From: Chitinophaga dinghuensis
Lineage (GTDB): Bacteria > Bacteroidota > Bacteroidia > Chitinophagales > Chitinophagaceae
Length of the DNA stretch: 64,000 nt
Direction: 5' to 3'
NCBI RefSeq assembly: GCF_003259435.1
Contig: NZ_QLMA01000004.1
Span: 310,001-374,000, forward strand
This document shows positions 16,608 through 24,386 of this stretch, in pieces. The notes beneath the pieces are model-generated. The model ran no database searches. It was not told the DNA's origin and saw only the letters and a program-made list of their open reading frames with translations. The stretch's first letter is position 1. Each line of letters begins with the position of its first letter. The translations under genes and the position numbers were made by a program.

Positions 16608-19280
16608 TTAGTGTTTTTCCTGGGTGAATTCTGAGGATTTTGTATTAATATCTTTTGTAGGTGTATTCCGTGTTGCTTCACCATCCAGTGAAGTGAGTAT
16701 AAATGACAATCCGTCTGCCACATCACCTTCTATACTACGTTTTATCTTAATGGTCAACGTAGCAGGTGTTGCCTTCATGTTGAGACGTTTTAGTTGTACT
16801 GTATCCACGCTAACGGTATAAATTCCTGGTGATAATCCCAAATAAGTGAAGTAGCCGTCCCCTTCTGAGAGTACGGATGCTACTTGTTTGGAGGCTGCAT
16901 TAAATACATTTACTTTAATTCTGCTTTGCCCTTGTTCATTATTGTTTTTTATCGTGCCAGCCACTTCTCCCATTACATTGATAGGAATTTCTACCAACTT
17001 AAACTGATTGGGAAGGGCCTGTACATTGAAAGTGGGATTTTTAATTTTCCAGGAGATAGAATTAAGGCCATCCGGATTGACAGAAATGGTGTAGGTTTTA
17101 TAGGGTTCCAGGTTAAATATCCGGAACAAGGTATCTTCCGGTTCATATTTTGGAATCCCTCCATATATTTGAGGTACTACTCCGTCTACTTTGGGTTCTC
17201 CGGGATCTTTTTGTCCATTTCCATTGAGGTCCAGGAAAGCCTGTACAACAAGTTGTGCTCTCCCCACGCTGCTCATGTTGTTTGCCGATAGGTAATTACT
17301 GTTTTTGTCGAACAAAAAGCTACCGCCTGCAGATTGTGAGACGGAAGACCTTCCACCGGAAATATTGGTACTAAAGCCCGTTTTGGCGAAGGAAAGATCG
17401 TAGCGCAGCATTATTCCCGTGGTAATCTGTTTATCAAAAACATCCCTTTCAAATGTTAGGCGAATGAATCCGCGGCCCACCAGTGGTTTTTCCAGTTCTA
17501 TTTTTGCACTGGTAATCTGATTTCTATCATAAGCGTATTGGATTCGGGGAGTAAAGAACATCTTTCTGAACAGATGGTATGTTTGCGAAATATTAGTATA
17601 GGCCAATGTTTTATACCCTTCTCTAATACTGCAGAAAGTAGTTAGGTTCGCATTAACATGCCCTATATTTCCGGAGCAGATCCATTCTGTTGTGGTAAAC
17701 TTAATGGGTGGTATATCGCGCTTAAATTCACCTAATCCTTGCTGTGTGGGCATTGTAATATTATCTATTGTAAGTTTGGATAGTATAGAAAAGCGCTCTC
17801 TTCTGATCGGCACCAGGAAAGAGGCTTTACGTTCTTCCTGATAGTTATATATCACTGCTTGTTGATCTTTTTGATAACGCTGGTACATCAGTTCTATTTC
17901 TATATCTGATCTGGATCTCCAGAAGAGAGATGTTTTCGATCTCACTTGCCAGGCGTATTCACTACTGAGTATCACATTCCCAAATAATCTCCAGGATGCA
18001 TTTAAAAAAGGGATGGCATTACCGTTAGGCACAGCCGATAGATATTCCACTCCACCTCCAATTGTAAATTTCTGTGTAAGTCCATAATGCAACCTTGCAG
18101 ATGCAAAGCGGCTATTAACAGAGTCCAGTTCTATACCTCCTGTCAGTGAATAGTCGAATTTCTTAGCGGGAAGCAAGTTAAAGGGTACGGTAATATCTTT
18201 TTGGTGGGAGCGTTCTTCTCCCCAAGGCCCATAAAATCGGAGCAGCATTCTGGTATTGCCATATAGAATGGGAACGTTGAAACTATAAAACCCGGAAGCA
18301 TCTGCTTGTTGGTAGTCAAACAACACATCATTAATATAGAGTTCTACTTTCCATCCTGGTTCGGTAAAATCGGTCAGATGATAAGTGCCGAAAGTAGTTC
18401 TGTTAAATGTAGGCGTATTGGAAATCTGTATACCAGCTAATGGAAACAGGACAGAAGCGATGGTAGGGGTATAGACTCTTCCAGCGATCACCTGCCTTAC
18501 AACCGGATTATCATTATTGGCGTAGCGCCAGGTGAATTGTTGATTACGGATATCAAATTGCCGGCTATTGGTATAGTTTATCAGCATATTGGTTTCGCCA
18601 CCGGCTACTGTTCCTCCGAGGGCTAAGTTAAGGGCCAGGTTATTTTCGCCTTGTTGTTGCTGTGTCGCATTGATGGACCAGTCGGCTACTGTGATATTAC
18701 ATCCTACAAATTTTCTGCCGATGGTACTATCCACTTTGACGACACCTTTTAGTCGGTTGATTCTATCCCGAACCATTTGTTGTCTCATTTCTTTGATTAC
18801 CGGGAGATCTAATTGAGTGGTCAGATCAATGCATAGGTCTCTGAATTTGAACTCGCAGTTCAGTCCGAATATTTTCCCCCAGTGGCAAGCTTTCAGATAA
18901 AATCCGGAAGCATTGCTGATCAGGTCTTGTGCTGTAAGGTCTGTTCTCTTTTCCCTGTACATAATATGACCTGTTTTATCGATCAAAAATATATCCTGTT
19001 GATTCATGAGAAACCCAGATAGGGTGTCTTGGTGATCAGACAGGGTATTCTTAATTTTCAGGAAATTAAAAACTTCGGACATAGATAGATAAACTTCCTG
19101 GTTCCGAATGATAACAGGTATATCCATTAGTCCGATTTCTTTCGATCTCAATGTCACACTTACTTCGTCGTCTTCCATTGGTTGTTGCGCATAGCAAGAT
19201 TTGGAAACTCCTGTTATGATTAGTGTCAGGAAGATCAGACTCCATAGCACTGCAATACCTTTATGAAATGGGCCTTTCAC
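16608..19280 (-). CDS. Usher-like outer-membrane protein (chaperone-usher type)
   Basis: An 890-residue exported protein (signal ending SCYAQ) that reads like an archaic fimbrial usher. Residues about 35-80 resemble an usher N-domain (VSVTLRSKEIGLMDIPVII, YLSMSEVFNFLKI), followed by a strand-rich linker (DLCIDLTTQLDLPV). From about 215 the barrel begins (NLALNLALGGTVAG, RQVIAGRVYTPT). Near 308-345 lies the classic usher plug signature: EPGWKVELYINDVLF, ASGFYSFNVPILYGNTRM, RFYGPWGEER. After the barrel, residue ~686 starts an Asp/Asn-rich segment (FLDLNGNGQKDPGEPKVDG) and a carboxypeptidase-regulatory-like domain (GYFTYLGLSPGIYTVSV), as in some archaic ushers. It is flanked by the chaperone and the DUF4402 genes. 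Residue-level homology needs a profile search. Confidence 0.75.
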   Translation of the reverse strand: MKGPFHKGIAVLWSLIFLTLIITGVSKSCYAQQPMEDDEVSVTLRSKEIGLMDIPVIIRNQEVYLSMSEVFNFLKIKNTLSDHQDTLSGFLMNQQDIFLIDKTGHIMYREKRTDLTAQDLISNASGFYLKACHWGKIFGLNCEFKFRDLCIDLTTQLDLPVIKEMRQQMVRDRINRLKGVVKVDSTIGRKFVGCNITVADWSINATQQQQGENNLALNLALGGTVAGGETNMLINYTNSRQFDIRNQQFTWRYANNDNPVVRQVIAGRVYTPTIASVLFPLAGIQISNTPTFNRTTFGTYHLTDFTEPGWKVELYINDVLFDYQQADASGFYSFNVPILYGNTRMLLRFYGPWGEERSHQKDITVPFNLLPAKKFDYSLTGGIELDSVNSRFASARLHYGLTQKFTIGGGVEYLSAVPNGNAIPFLNASWRLFGNVILSSEYAWQVRSKTSLFWRSRSDIEIELMYQRYQKDQQAVIYNYQEERKASFLVPIRRERFSILSKLTIDNITMPTQQGLGEFKRDIPPIKFTTTEWICSGNIGHVNANLTTFCSIREGYKTLAYTNISQTYHLFRKMFFTPRIQYAYDRNQITSAKIELEKPLVGRGFIRLTFERDVFDKQITTGIMLRYDLSFAKTGFSTNISGGRSSVSQSAGGSFLFDKNSNYLSANNMSSVGRAQLVVQAFLDLNGNGQKDPGEPKVDGVVPQIYGGIPKYEPEDTLFRIFNLEPYKTYTISVNPDGLNSISWKIKNPTFNVQALPNQFKLVEIPINVMGEVAGTIKNNNEQGQSRIKVNVFNAASKQVASVLSEGDGYFTYLGLSPGIYTVSVDTVQLKRLNMKATPATLTIKIKRSIEGDVADGLSFILTSLDGEATRNTPTKDINTKSSEFTQEKH

Positions 19281-19315
19281 TGGTTGTTTTGATTACCGTT
19301 TCTATCAATAAGGGG

Positions 19316-19822
19316 TTATTCTCCTGCTAAAAAAGTAATGAATAACTGGCCATCATATTTTCCAGCCGGTAAGCTTCCTGCACCAGAAACATTCAGGGTC
19401 GCTCCAATACTGATGCTGGTCCTGGTTTGCCGGGTTATAAAGGGAGTAGCGGGGTCCGTTCCATTCAGTCGTAGTGTCATGGTATTACCGTTATTTCCTC
19501 TTAACAGACTTTTAGTTTCCAGAAGAGTCACTTTAGTACCAATGGGAGCCTCCATTTCAATAATGATGGGGCTTCCGATGATACCTTTACCAATTGGGAT
19601 AATATCACCGGTCACGATGAAATGATCTGCCGGTGATATTGAAATAGTTCCTCCGGCGGGGCCTATGCAAAAAGTCCCAAAACTTAGGGACTGCATCGTT
19701 GTAAGTGAAACCTGGGCCTTTGCCGGAAGGCAATGCGACATTAACAGCATACTGTTGATAACTGATAAAATCGCAAGTTTATTTTTCATATAGATTATCA
19801 TAGATAACCTGTTATTATTCAT
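19316..19822 (-). CDS. Divergent DUF4402 protein, candidate tip or terminating subunit B
   Basis: A 168-residue exported protein related to the two DUF4402 neighbours but clearly different. Its start codon overlaps the chaperone stop (ATGA, 19822-19819), showing tight coupling; a second in-frame ATG at 19789 begins a normal signal peptide (MKNKLAILSVINSMLL, cleavage near AKA-QVS). The mature protein goes almost at once into the first core strand (LSFGTFCIGPAGG) and so lacks the ~20-residue N-terminal extension of A and C. Conserved parts are SIGATLNVSGAGSLPAGKYDG and a last strand LFITF, but it ends FLAGE instead of VNYN. By analogy with chaperone-usher fibres, absence of a donor strand suits a subunit at the tip. 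Inference only. Confidence 0.7.
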   Translation of the reverse strand: MNNNRLSMIIYMKNKLAILSVINSMLLMSHCLPAKAQVSLTTMQSLSFGTFCIGPAGGTISISPADHFIVTGDIIPIGKGIIGSPIIIEMEAPIGTKVTLLETKSLLRGNNGNTMTLRLNGTDPATPFITRQTRTSISIGATLNVSGAGSLPAGKYDGQLFITFLAGE

Positions 19823-20700
19823 TTCAAGACAAGTTCCTGTTTAGCAATGGCGCCAGGGGATTTTCCACCAGATGATTCATAATTCACTTCCAATCTACCC
19901 TGGTGATAATCTATTTTTGCAGAAGGTGCCAGGTCTATCCTGACTTTTCTTCTGTTCAAAGGCGTATATACGGCCACACCTTTAATGGCTGCAGCGCGGG
20001 TTTTTTGTCCGGTTGCTGAAATGTAATCTATCGTCAGGTCGCCGTAAACAGACATATTTCCTTTTCTGTTCAGGAACATCACAGCCTGAGGCTTCACTGG
20101 ATCTATGAAATCAATGCCTACATCTGAAATGGTAGCAGTGGTAGAATCTTCTCCTATCCGGATAATAACCGGAATTGTGATACCAAAAACCGGGACAAGT
20201 TTCACGGATACACTGGTAGTATCTGTAATGGTTTCTTTCTCTCCAGCGGCTACAGGAAGAGGTACTGAGCGAAAATAAATATGGGAGCGATATTCACCCG
20301 GAGGCAGGTTACCTGAATTGATCACTTGTAATTTTACTGCTTGTGATTCTTTGGGAGCAATGGTGATAGTACGAGGGAATACACGCAGGTAATTACTGGC
20401 AAAATTTTGACCGGAATCAGGGCGTTCAATGTTTTCAAAAGTGCCATCTTCATTCATTTTGATCTGTATAAAAGAAATCAGGTAAGTGGCAGTATCTTTT
20501 CCGGTGTTGGCGAGGCCGAGGTCCTGGGCTCTTTTAGAGCCATCAAATACAACTCGTTTGGGGTAGATCATCAGATCTCCCTGTGCCTTTACAATGTCTG
20601 CTGCAACCAAGAACATGAGCAACCAGACTACAATGAATGAAACAACATATCTATGTTGCAGAAAAAAAAGCTGCTTTGTTAAAAGCGCTGAATATTTCAT
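19819..20700 (-). CDS. PapD-like periplasmic pilus-assembly chaperone
   Basis: A 293-residue exported protein of the PapD chaperone superfamily. After a long signal (residues 1-40, ending VKAQ) come two immunoglobulin-like domains. Domain 1 has LMIYPKRVVFDGSKRAQ (the conserved Arg in the PxR motif), LANTGKDTATYLISF, PRTITIAPKESQAVKLQV and LPPGEYRSHIYF, all standard chaperone strands. Domain 2 begins after FGITIPVIIRIG, a phrase close to that of archaic (sigma-type) chaperones, and ends with a beta-rich tail. It lies between two DUF4402 genes and upstream of the usher-like gene, as expected for a chaperone-usher operon. The function inferred is folding and delivery of DUF4402 subunits to the usher. 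Confidence 0.85.
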   Translation of the reverse strand: MKYSALLTKQLFFLQHRYVVSFIVVWLLMFLVAADIVKAQGDLMIYPKRVVFDGSKRAQDLGLANTGKDTATYLISFIQIKMNEDGTFENIERPDSGQNFASNYLRVFPRTITIAPKESQAVKLQVINSGNLPPGEYRSHIYFRSVPLPVAAGEKETITDTTSVSVKLVPVFGITIPVIIRIGEDSTTATISDVGIDFIDPVKPQAVMFLNRKGNMSVYGDLTIDYISATGQKTRAAAIKGVAVYTPLNRRKVRIDLAPSAKIDYHQGRLEVNYESSGGKSPGAIAKQELVLK

Positions 20701-20730
20701 CGTCTAAGCTTTTAATAACATGATATAGAG

Positions 20731-20770
20731 AAACCAGGGGAACTTGCGCAACGCGCAAGCCCCTGGTTTT
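20731..20770 (-). terminator. Hairpin between pilin A and chaperone: likely leaky terminator or mRNA stabiliser
   Basis: Two stacked stems: AAACCAGGGG / CCCCTGGTTT outside and CTTGCGC / GCGCAAG inside with loop AAC. On the - strand the tail after the hairpin is only CTCTATATC, a poor U-tract, so read-through is expected. It separates the first DUF4402 gene from chaperone, usher and later genes, which would favour excess pilin A. Confidence 0.65.
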
Positions 20771-20784
20771 ACTGATACAGCTGA

Positions 20785-21294
20785 TTAATTATAGTTTACA
20801 GTAACATTGAATGGAGTTGCAGTGGTGTAGTTACCTGGGGCAATGTTAGCAGTCACTTCCAGAGTAGCACCTACATTAAGTGTTTGTACACCGCCGGTCA
20901 GCAGACCAGTACCACTAGGATTACTAGTGAAATTGTCTACAACGATAGTGTTGCCACCATTAGCCAGTGATACGCTTGCTGGCAGAGAAATAGCATAAGT
21001 ATAACCAGGTTCTCCGGCAACATTGAAAGAAGCTGCGGATACAGTACCAGTTCCTGGTAACTGAGTTGCGCCACCGCCAAAAGTGCGGGAACCATCGGTA
21101 CCCAGTACTACGGTACCAGCAGCAGAAGAAGGAGCCACCAGACCGAAGTTCATGTGTGTAGCGGTAGTAATTGTCAGAGGAGTTACAACATAAGCTGTAG
21201 CGTTAGCAGTCGCAGTCGCAGAAACTTGTGCAGACGCTTTCATTGAAAATAACGCAAATGCAACAACAGTCATTGATAGAATCGCTCTTTTCAT
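20785..21294 (-). CDS. DUF4402 secreted protein, candidate major pilin A
   Basis: A 169-residue exported protein of the DUF4402 family and the first gene of the chaperone-usher-like operon. Signal peptide cleavage is expected at ASA-QVS. The mature protein has an N-terminal extension with alternating hydrophobics (ATANATAYVVTPLTIT), then HMNFGLVAPSSAAGTVVL, GEPGYTYAISLP, LNVGATLEV, and the end TPFNVTVNYN. The closing strand with penultimate Tyr is almost identical to that of subunit C. Its position at the head of the operon and in front of a strong hairpin is the usual place for a major pilin. The start ATG is preceded by an A/T-rich leader of over 300 bases without a clear Shine-Dalgarno. 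Confidence 0.8.
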   Translation of the reverse strand: MKRAILSMTVVAFALFSMKASAQVSATATANATAYVVTPLTITTATHMNFGLVAPSSAAGTVVLGTDGSRTFGGGATQLPGTGTVSAASFNVAGEPGYTYAISLPASVSLANGGNTIVVDNFTSNPSGTGLLTGGVQTLNVGATLEVTANIAPGNYTTATPFNVTVNYN

Positions 21295-21353
21295 GGATTT
21301 GGATTTAATTTAAAAATGAATAAATAATAAAAACATGGGAATGAGTAGGTCAC

Positions 21354-21368
21354 TGTCTCGAAGAGACA
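21354..21368. repeat. Small inverted repeat in the pilin A leader
   Basis: TGTCTC-GAA-GAGACA, perfect 6-bp arms, about 60-75 bases upstream of the pilin A start. It could form a 5' UTR stem-loop or an operator; nothing decides between them. Confidence 0.4.
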
Positions 21369-21676
21369 TGACAGAGTGGTGCATGCAAACAATAGCTCAA
21401 TACAGAGACCTATGGAAGCCATAAGTTCCCAGTAAATACAAACAATTCCTTACATATTCAATTGGGGAATACAGGTCTATAGCAAGACACATGACAATCG
21501 AGGAATGGTTTTTCAGCTATCATCTTTTATTAAAGAGTTGTTTTAATCATGATGCTTTAGTTCAGAATTTTGAGGGTGTTAAAAATTTCTTGGGGGTGTT
21601 TAATAATTCACATCACTAAAATCAAATAAGCAGTTCGAAGTTAAAGAAGAAATTTATATATCCAATTTTTTTTTAG

Positions 21677-21705
21677 TCAAATTGATAAAAAAAATATCAA
21701 TTTGA
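21677..21705. repeat. Perfect 11-bp inverted repeat upstream of the pilus-like operon
   Basis: TCAAATTGATA (21677-21687), seven A residues, then TATCAATTTGA (21695-21705). There is no U-tract after it on either strand in the right place for a terminator, so a protein-binding site or RNA structure is more likely. It sits 383 bases upstream of the DUF4402 A start in non-coding DNA. Confidence 0.55.
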
Positions 21706-21820
21706 AAATTTTATACTGCTGTAATTAAGTGCTGTGGCTGATTTTATAGTAAATTAATAATTTCGGAATCCTATCTATGTGATAAAATAGATTGTAAATG
21801 GTGTACTATGCCTCCATAAG

Positions 21821-21896
21821 ACGCATATACGAAAATACTTGTTTAGACATGATATTGCTTGGTGGCAAGTGAAGTGGATTATTTTCGTATATACGT
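21821..21896. repeat. 17-bp inverted repeats (one mismatch) flanking 42 bp
   Basis: Left arm ACGCATATACGAAAATA (21821-21837), right arm TATTTTCGTATATACGT (21880-21896); complementary except one position. The 42-bp interior includes CTTGG-TGG-CAAG. The pair lies in the ~0.9-kb gap between the pilus-like operon and the next + strand gene. No coding explanation. The rest of 21295-22223 is A/T-rich with no supported gene. Confidence 0.5.
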
Positions 21897-21998
21897 TTAG
21901 GTTATACATTGATGGCTTTTAGAATTAGATTACCACTGCGTTTTAGCAATATACTGTTTTGAAAAAAAGAGAAATAGGTTAATTGCTTGCAGCGCTTA

Positions 21999-22148
21999 AT
22001 GCTCCAAGAGTGTAGGTTGCTTTTGGAGAAGCAGTCAGTTAATGCAACAGGGAAATATGCTCCATCTATTGCTGCCGCCGAATTAGATGACGATCACAAT
22101 CCCTCGGGCTTTGATAAAATAGATAGTGAAAAAATTGAGCAAACATAA
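21999..22148 (+). pseudogene. Possible gene remnant or very small ORF (49 codons)
   Basis: An ATG-started frame of 49 codons with a non-random look: KQSVNATGKYAPSIAAAELD, then DDHNPSGFDKIDSEKIEQT and a TAA. A stop at 21975 precedes it in frame. The acidic, Lys-containing tail differs from the A/T-rich filler around it. I do not recognise it. It may be the 3' end of a lost gene or a real small peptide; it may also be chance. Confidence 0.25.
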
Positions 22149-22223
22149 TAGCGCCTACTTGTATATATAAGTTCATTTACATATATTGGTAAAGTCATTT
22201 AAGTGACTAACCACCCATTTTAT

Positions 22224-22724
22224 ATGAGAACATTTACAATTTTTATATTTCTGTTAGGTTGCTCCCTATACAGTACAGCACAGAAATCCCCCGCTGAAAA
22301 CGAGTATGACAAGATAGTCCGGATACTTAGCGCCCGTTCTAATGACAATGATACTTTGGGGAAGTCCCTGTTTTATACTATCATGGTGAAAACGGGAAAA
22401 ACAACGGAGGTGGTGTTTTCAGGTAACTATTACTTTGCAGATAGTACTGCCAGGAAAAAAGAATTAGCGAAGTTGAATTGGGCTTTATTTGGTAAAGGGC
22501 CTAATGGATGTTATATCATTCCCGTCTATTATCTGAAGCGTTCCTATGATGATACAGTAGAATTTGATGCAAAAGGAGGAATCATTGAAGGGCATCCGGC
22601 CAGTGGTACTTATTGGTCCGATTTTCAACAGGTACAGACTTTGCCTGCGGTGTTTATCACGAAGTATAATGGCCCCAAGAAAGCGCCAGTATTTGTTGAT
22701 AAAAGTGGTCTAAAACAGCTATAA
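22224..22724 (+). CDS. Secreted protein of unknown function
   Basis: A 166-residue exported protein that I do not recognise. The start at 22224 (MRTFTIFIFLLGCSLYSTAQ) is used because it opens a clean signal peptide; an in-frame GTG at 22203 would add seven residues for no reason. The mature part is mixed alpha/beta with a short helix (NEYDKIVRILSARSND) and beta segments (FYTIMVKTGKTTEVVFSGNYYF, in part), then GCYIIPVYYLKRSY. One Cys is in the mature protein. It stands alone between the pilus-like regulatory gap and the epimerase gene; a terminator follows at 22739. A role at the cell surface or periplasm is all that can be said. Confidence 0.65.
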   Translation: MRTFTIFIFLLGCSLYSTAQKSPAENEYDKIVRILSARSNDNDTLGKSLFYTIMVKTGKTTEVVFSGNYYFADSTARKKELAKLNWALFGKGPNGCYIIPVYYLKRSYDDTVEFDAKGGIIEGHPASGTYWSDFQQVQTLPAVFITKYNGPKKAPVFVDKSGLKQL

Positions 22725-22738
22725 GGTAATTTATAAAG

Positions 22739-22780
22739 GAGAATGGCGTTCCATAAACAGGGGGGCGGTCATTCTCGTTT
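22739..22780 (+). terminator. Probable terminator after the 22.2-kb secreted-protein gene
   Basis: GAGAATG (22739-22745) pairs with CATTCTC (22770-22776), followed by GTTTT. The loop is long (24 bases, with a GGGGGG run), so the hairpin is only moderately convincing. The rest of 22781-22905 is non-coding upstream DNA of the epimerase gene. Confidence 0.5.
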
Positions 22781-22905
22781 TACTGGAACTGCTACAATAT
22801 CAGACTAACATATGATTAACAATGAAGCAGGACAGTACAGTTTGCGTTTAAAAGTATATTCACGATATTTAGTTATTGTTTTCTCACAAAATAATTAAAT
22901 ACGTT

Positions 22906-24060
22906 ATGGAATTGAACTACAAGGGTCTCTCCACCCTTTTGATTTCCAGCGCGTTGCTGGCCTCCTGTCATAATAATGCGACCCCCGGGCAGGCGGAAAA
23001 AGAAACTAAAAAAGATACAATGACGGCTACACAACAGGCACATGTCTACGGAGAATCCGATGGGCAGCAGGTAATGCAGTACACCCTGAAAAATAGTAAT
23101 GGTATGCAGGTGAAAATCCTCAACTATGGAGGTATTATCACAGATATCATTACGCCTGATAAAAAGGGCAATATGGGTAACGTGGTGTTATCTTATGATA
23201 CCTTGGCTGGCTACCAGCAAAATGGGCAACCATATTTCGGCGCCCTCATCGGCAGATATGCCAACAGGATTGCCAATGCTAAATTCAAACTGGATGGCAA
23301 GGAATACGCCCTCGCTGCTAATGATCATGGCAATACCTTGCACGGCGGTATGAAAGGCTTCGATAAAGTGGTGTGGAATGCTACCCCAGCGGGAGATAGC
23401 GCTCTGCAACTGGTCTATAACAGTAAAGATGGGGAAGAAGGTTATCCCGGTAACCTGACCGCTACCGTAATTTATACGCTGACGCCAGATAATGCCCTTC
23501 GTATCTCTTATAAAGCAACGACGGACAAGCCTACCCCCGTCAACCTGACCAATCACGCTTACTTCAATCTTTCCGCAGGCCAGGACAGCACCATTCTGAA
23601 TCATGAACTGTCGCTCAAAGCCAGCAAATACACGCCTGTAAATGATAAACTCATCCCTACCGGCCAGTTGGCGTCTGTAAAAGGCACCCCGATGGATTTC
23701 ACCGCCCCTAAGGCTGTAGGTAAAGACATCGCCTCCGTGAAAGGTGGCTTCGACCACAACTGGGTACTCGATAAGAAAAATGGCGACCTCGAAACAGTAG
23801 CCACTCTCTACGATCCTAATTCCGGTCGTTTCATGGAAGTAGCTACCACCGAACCTGGTATCCAGTTCTATTCCGGCAACTTCCTGGATGGTACCCTCCA
23901 ACATACAGATCACGGTAAAAAATATCCGCAACATGGCGCGCTCTGCCTCGAAGCTCAACACTTCCCAGATTCTCCCAATGAAACGGATTTCCCTAACGTA
24001 ATTCTGAAACCTGGAGATACCTATTCACAAACTACCGTATATAAGTTCTCTGTAAAATAA
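22906..24060 (+). CDS. galM: Aldose 1-epimerase (galactose mutarotase), lipoprotein form
   Basis: Interconverts alpha and beta anomers of aldoses. The start at 22906 gives a lipoprotein signal (SSALLASCHNN, Cys21), so it acts in the periplasm or at the outer membrane; an in-frame TTG at 22876 is less likely. Family motifs are present: GRYANRIANAKF (Asn120-Arg121), NDHGNTLHGG (His146), NLTNHAYFNL (catalytic His217) and the C-terminal LCLEAQHFPDSPN with the catalytic Glu. 384 residues including the signal is the normal size. It is a single gene facing the DUF4159 gene, with a repeat and a palindrome between them. Likely links extracellular sugar release to uptake. Confidence 0.95.
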   Translation: MELNYKGLSTLLISSALLASCHNNATPGQAEKETKKDTMTATQQAHVYGESDGQQVMQYTLKNSNGMQVKILNYGGIITDIITPDKKGNMGNVVLSYDTLAGYQQNGQPYFGALIGRYANRIANAKFKLDGKEYALAANDHGNTLHGGMKGFDKVVWNATPAGDSALQLVYNSKDGEEGYPGNLTATVIYTLTPDNALRISYKATTDKPTPVNLTNHAYFNLSAGQDSTILNHELSLKASKYTPVNDKLIPTGQLASVKGTPMDFTAPKAVGKDIASVKGGFDHNWVLDKKNGDLETVATLYDPNSGRFMEVATTEPGIQFYSGNFLDGTLQHTDHGKKYPQHGALCLEAQHFPDSPNETDFPNVILKPGDTYSQTTVYKFSVK

Positions 24061-24068
24061 TATTGGGT

Positions 24069-24290
24069 TACAACCCTGCGCATCCGCAGTCAGCATAAAA
24101 CGCCGGCTGCATTTTCCGCCGCGCGCACACCCGCTGTGATAACGGAACTACCGCATTTTCAGCAACCCTGCGCACAACCATTCGCTGCATTTTCCGCCGT
24201 GCGCATACCCGCTGTGATAACGGAACTACCGCATTTACAGCAGCCCTGCGCACAACCATTCGCTGCATTTTCAGCCATGCGCAGCACCCG
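24069..24290. repeat. Tandem repeat, 78-bp unit, about 2.8 copies
   Basis: Units start at GCTGCATTTTC at 24106, 24184 and 24262 (truncated); a diverged partial unit precedes them from about 24069. Within a unit are CGCTGTGATAACGGAACTACC and CCCTGCGCACAACCATTC-like blocks that repeat with few changes. Because 78 is a multiple of three, open frames run through it on both strands, but they overlap each other and look like chance. A short CCGCCC-GTCA-GGGCGG hairpin (24289-24304) closes the array. Confidence 0.8.
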
Positions 24291-24313
24291 CCCGTCAGGG
24301 CGGAACCAACCCC

Positions 24314-24354
24314 GAGATCAAAATCTGACATCGAAGATGTCAGATTTTGATCTC
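24314..24354. terminator. Perfect 19-3-19 palindrome between convergent genes (bidirectional terminator-like)
   Basis: Arms of 19 bases (24314-24332 and 24336-24354) with loop GAA; the inner core is CTGACATC-GAA-GATGTCAG. It sits 33 bases from the DUF4159 stop and after the epimerase gene, the place for a shared terminator, although a U-tract is lacking on both sides. A palindrome with the same core (TGACRTC) and the same arm length occurs at 38860-38900. Confidence 0.6.
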
Positions 24355-24386
24355 AATAATATCCGCGTGAGCAATTACCAAGCAAC

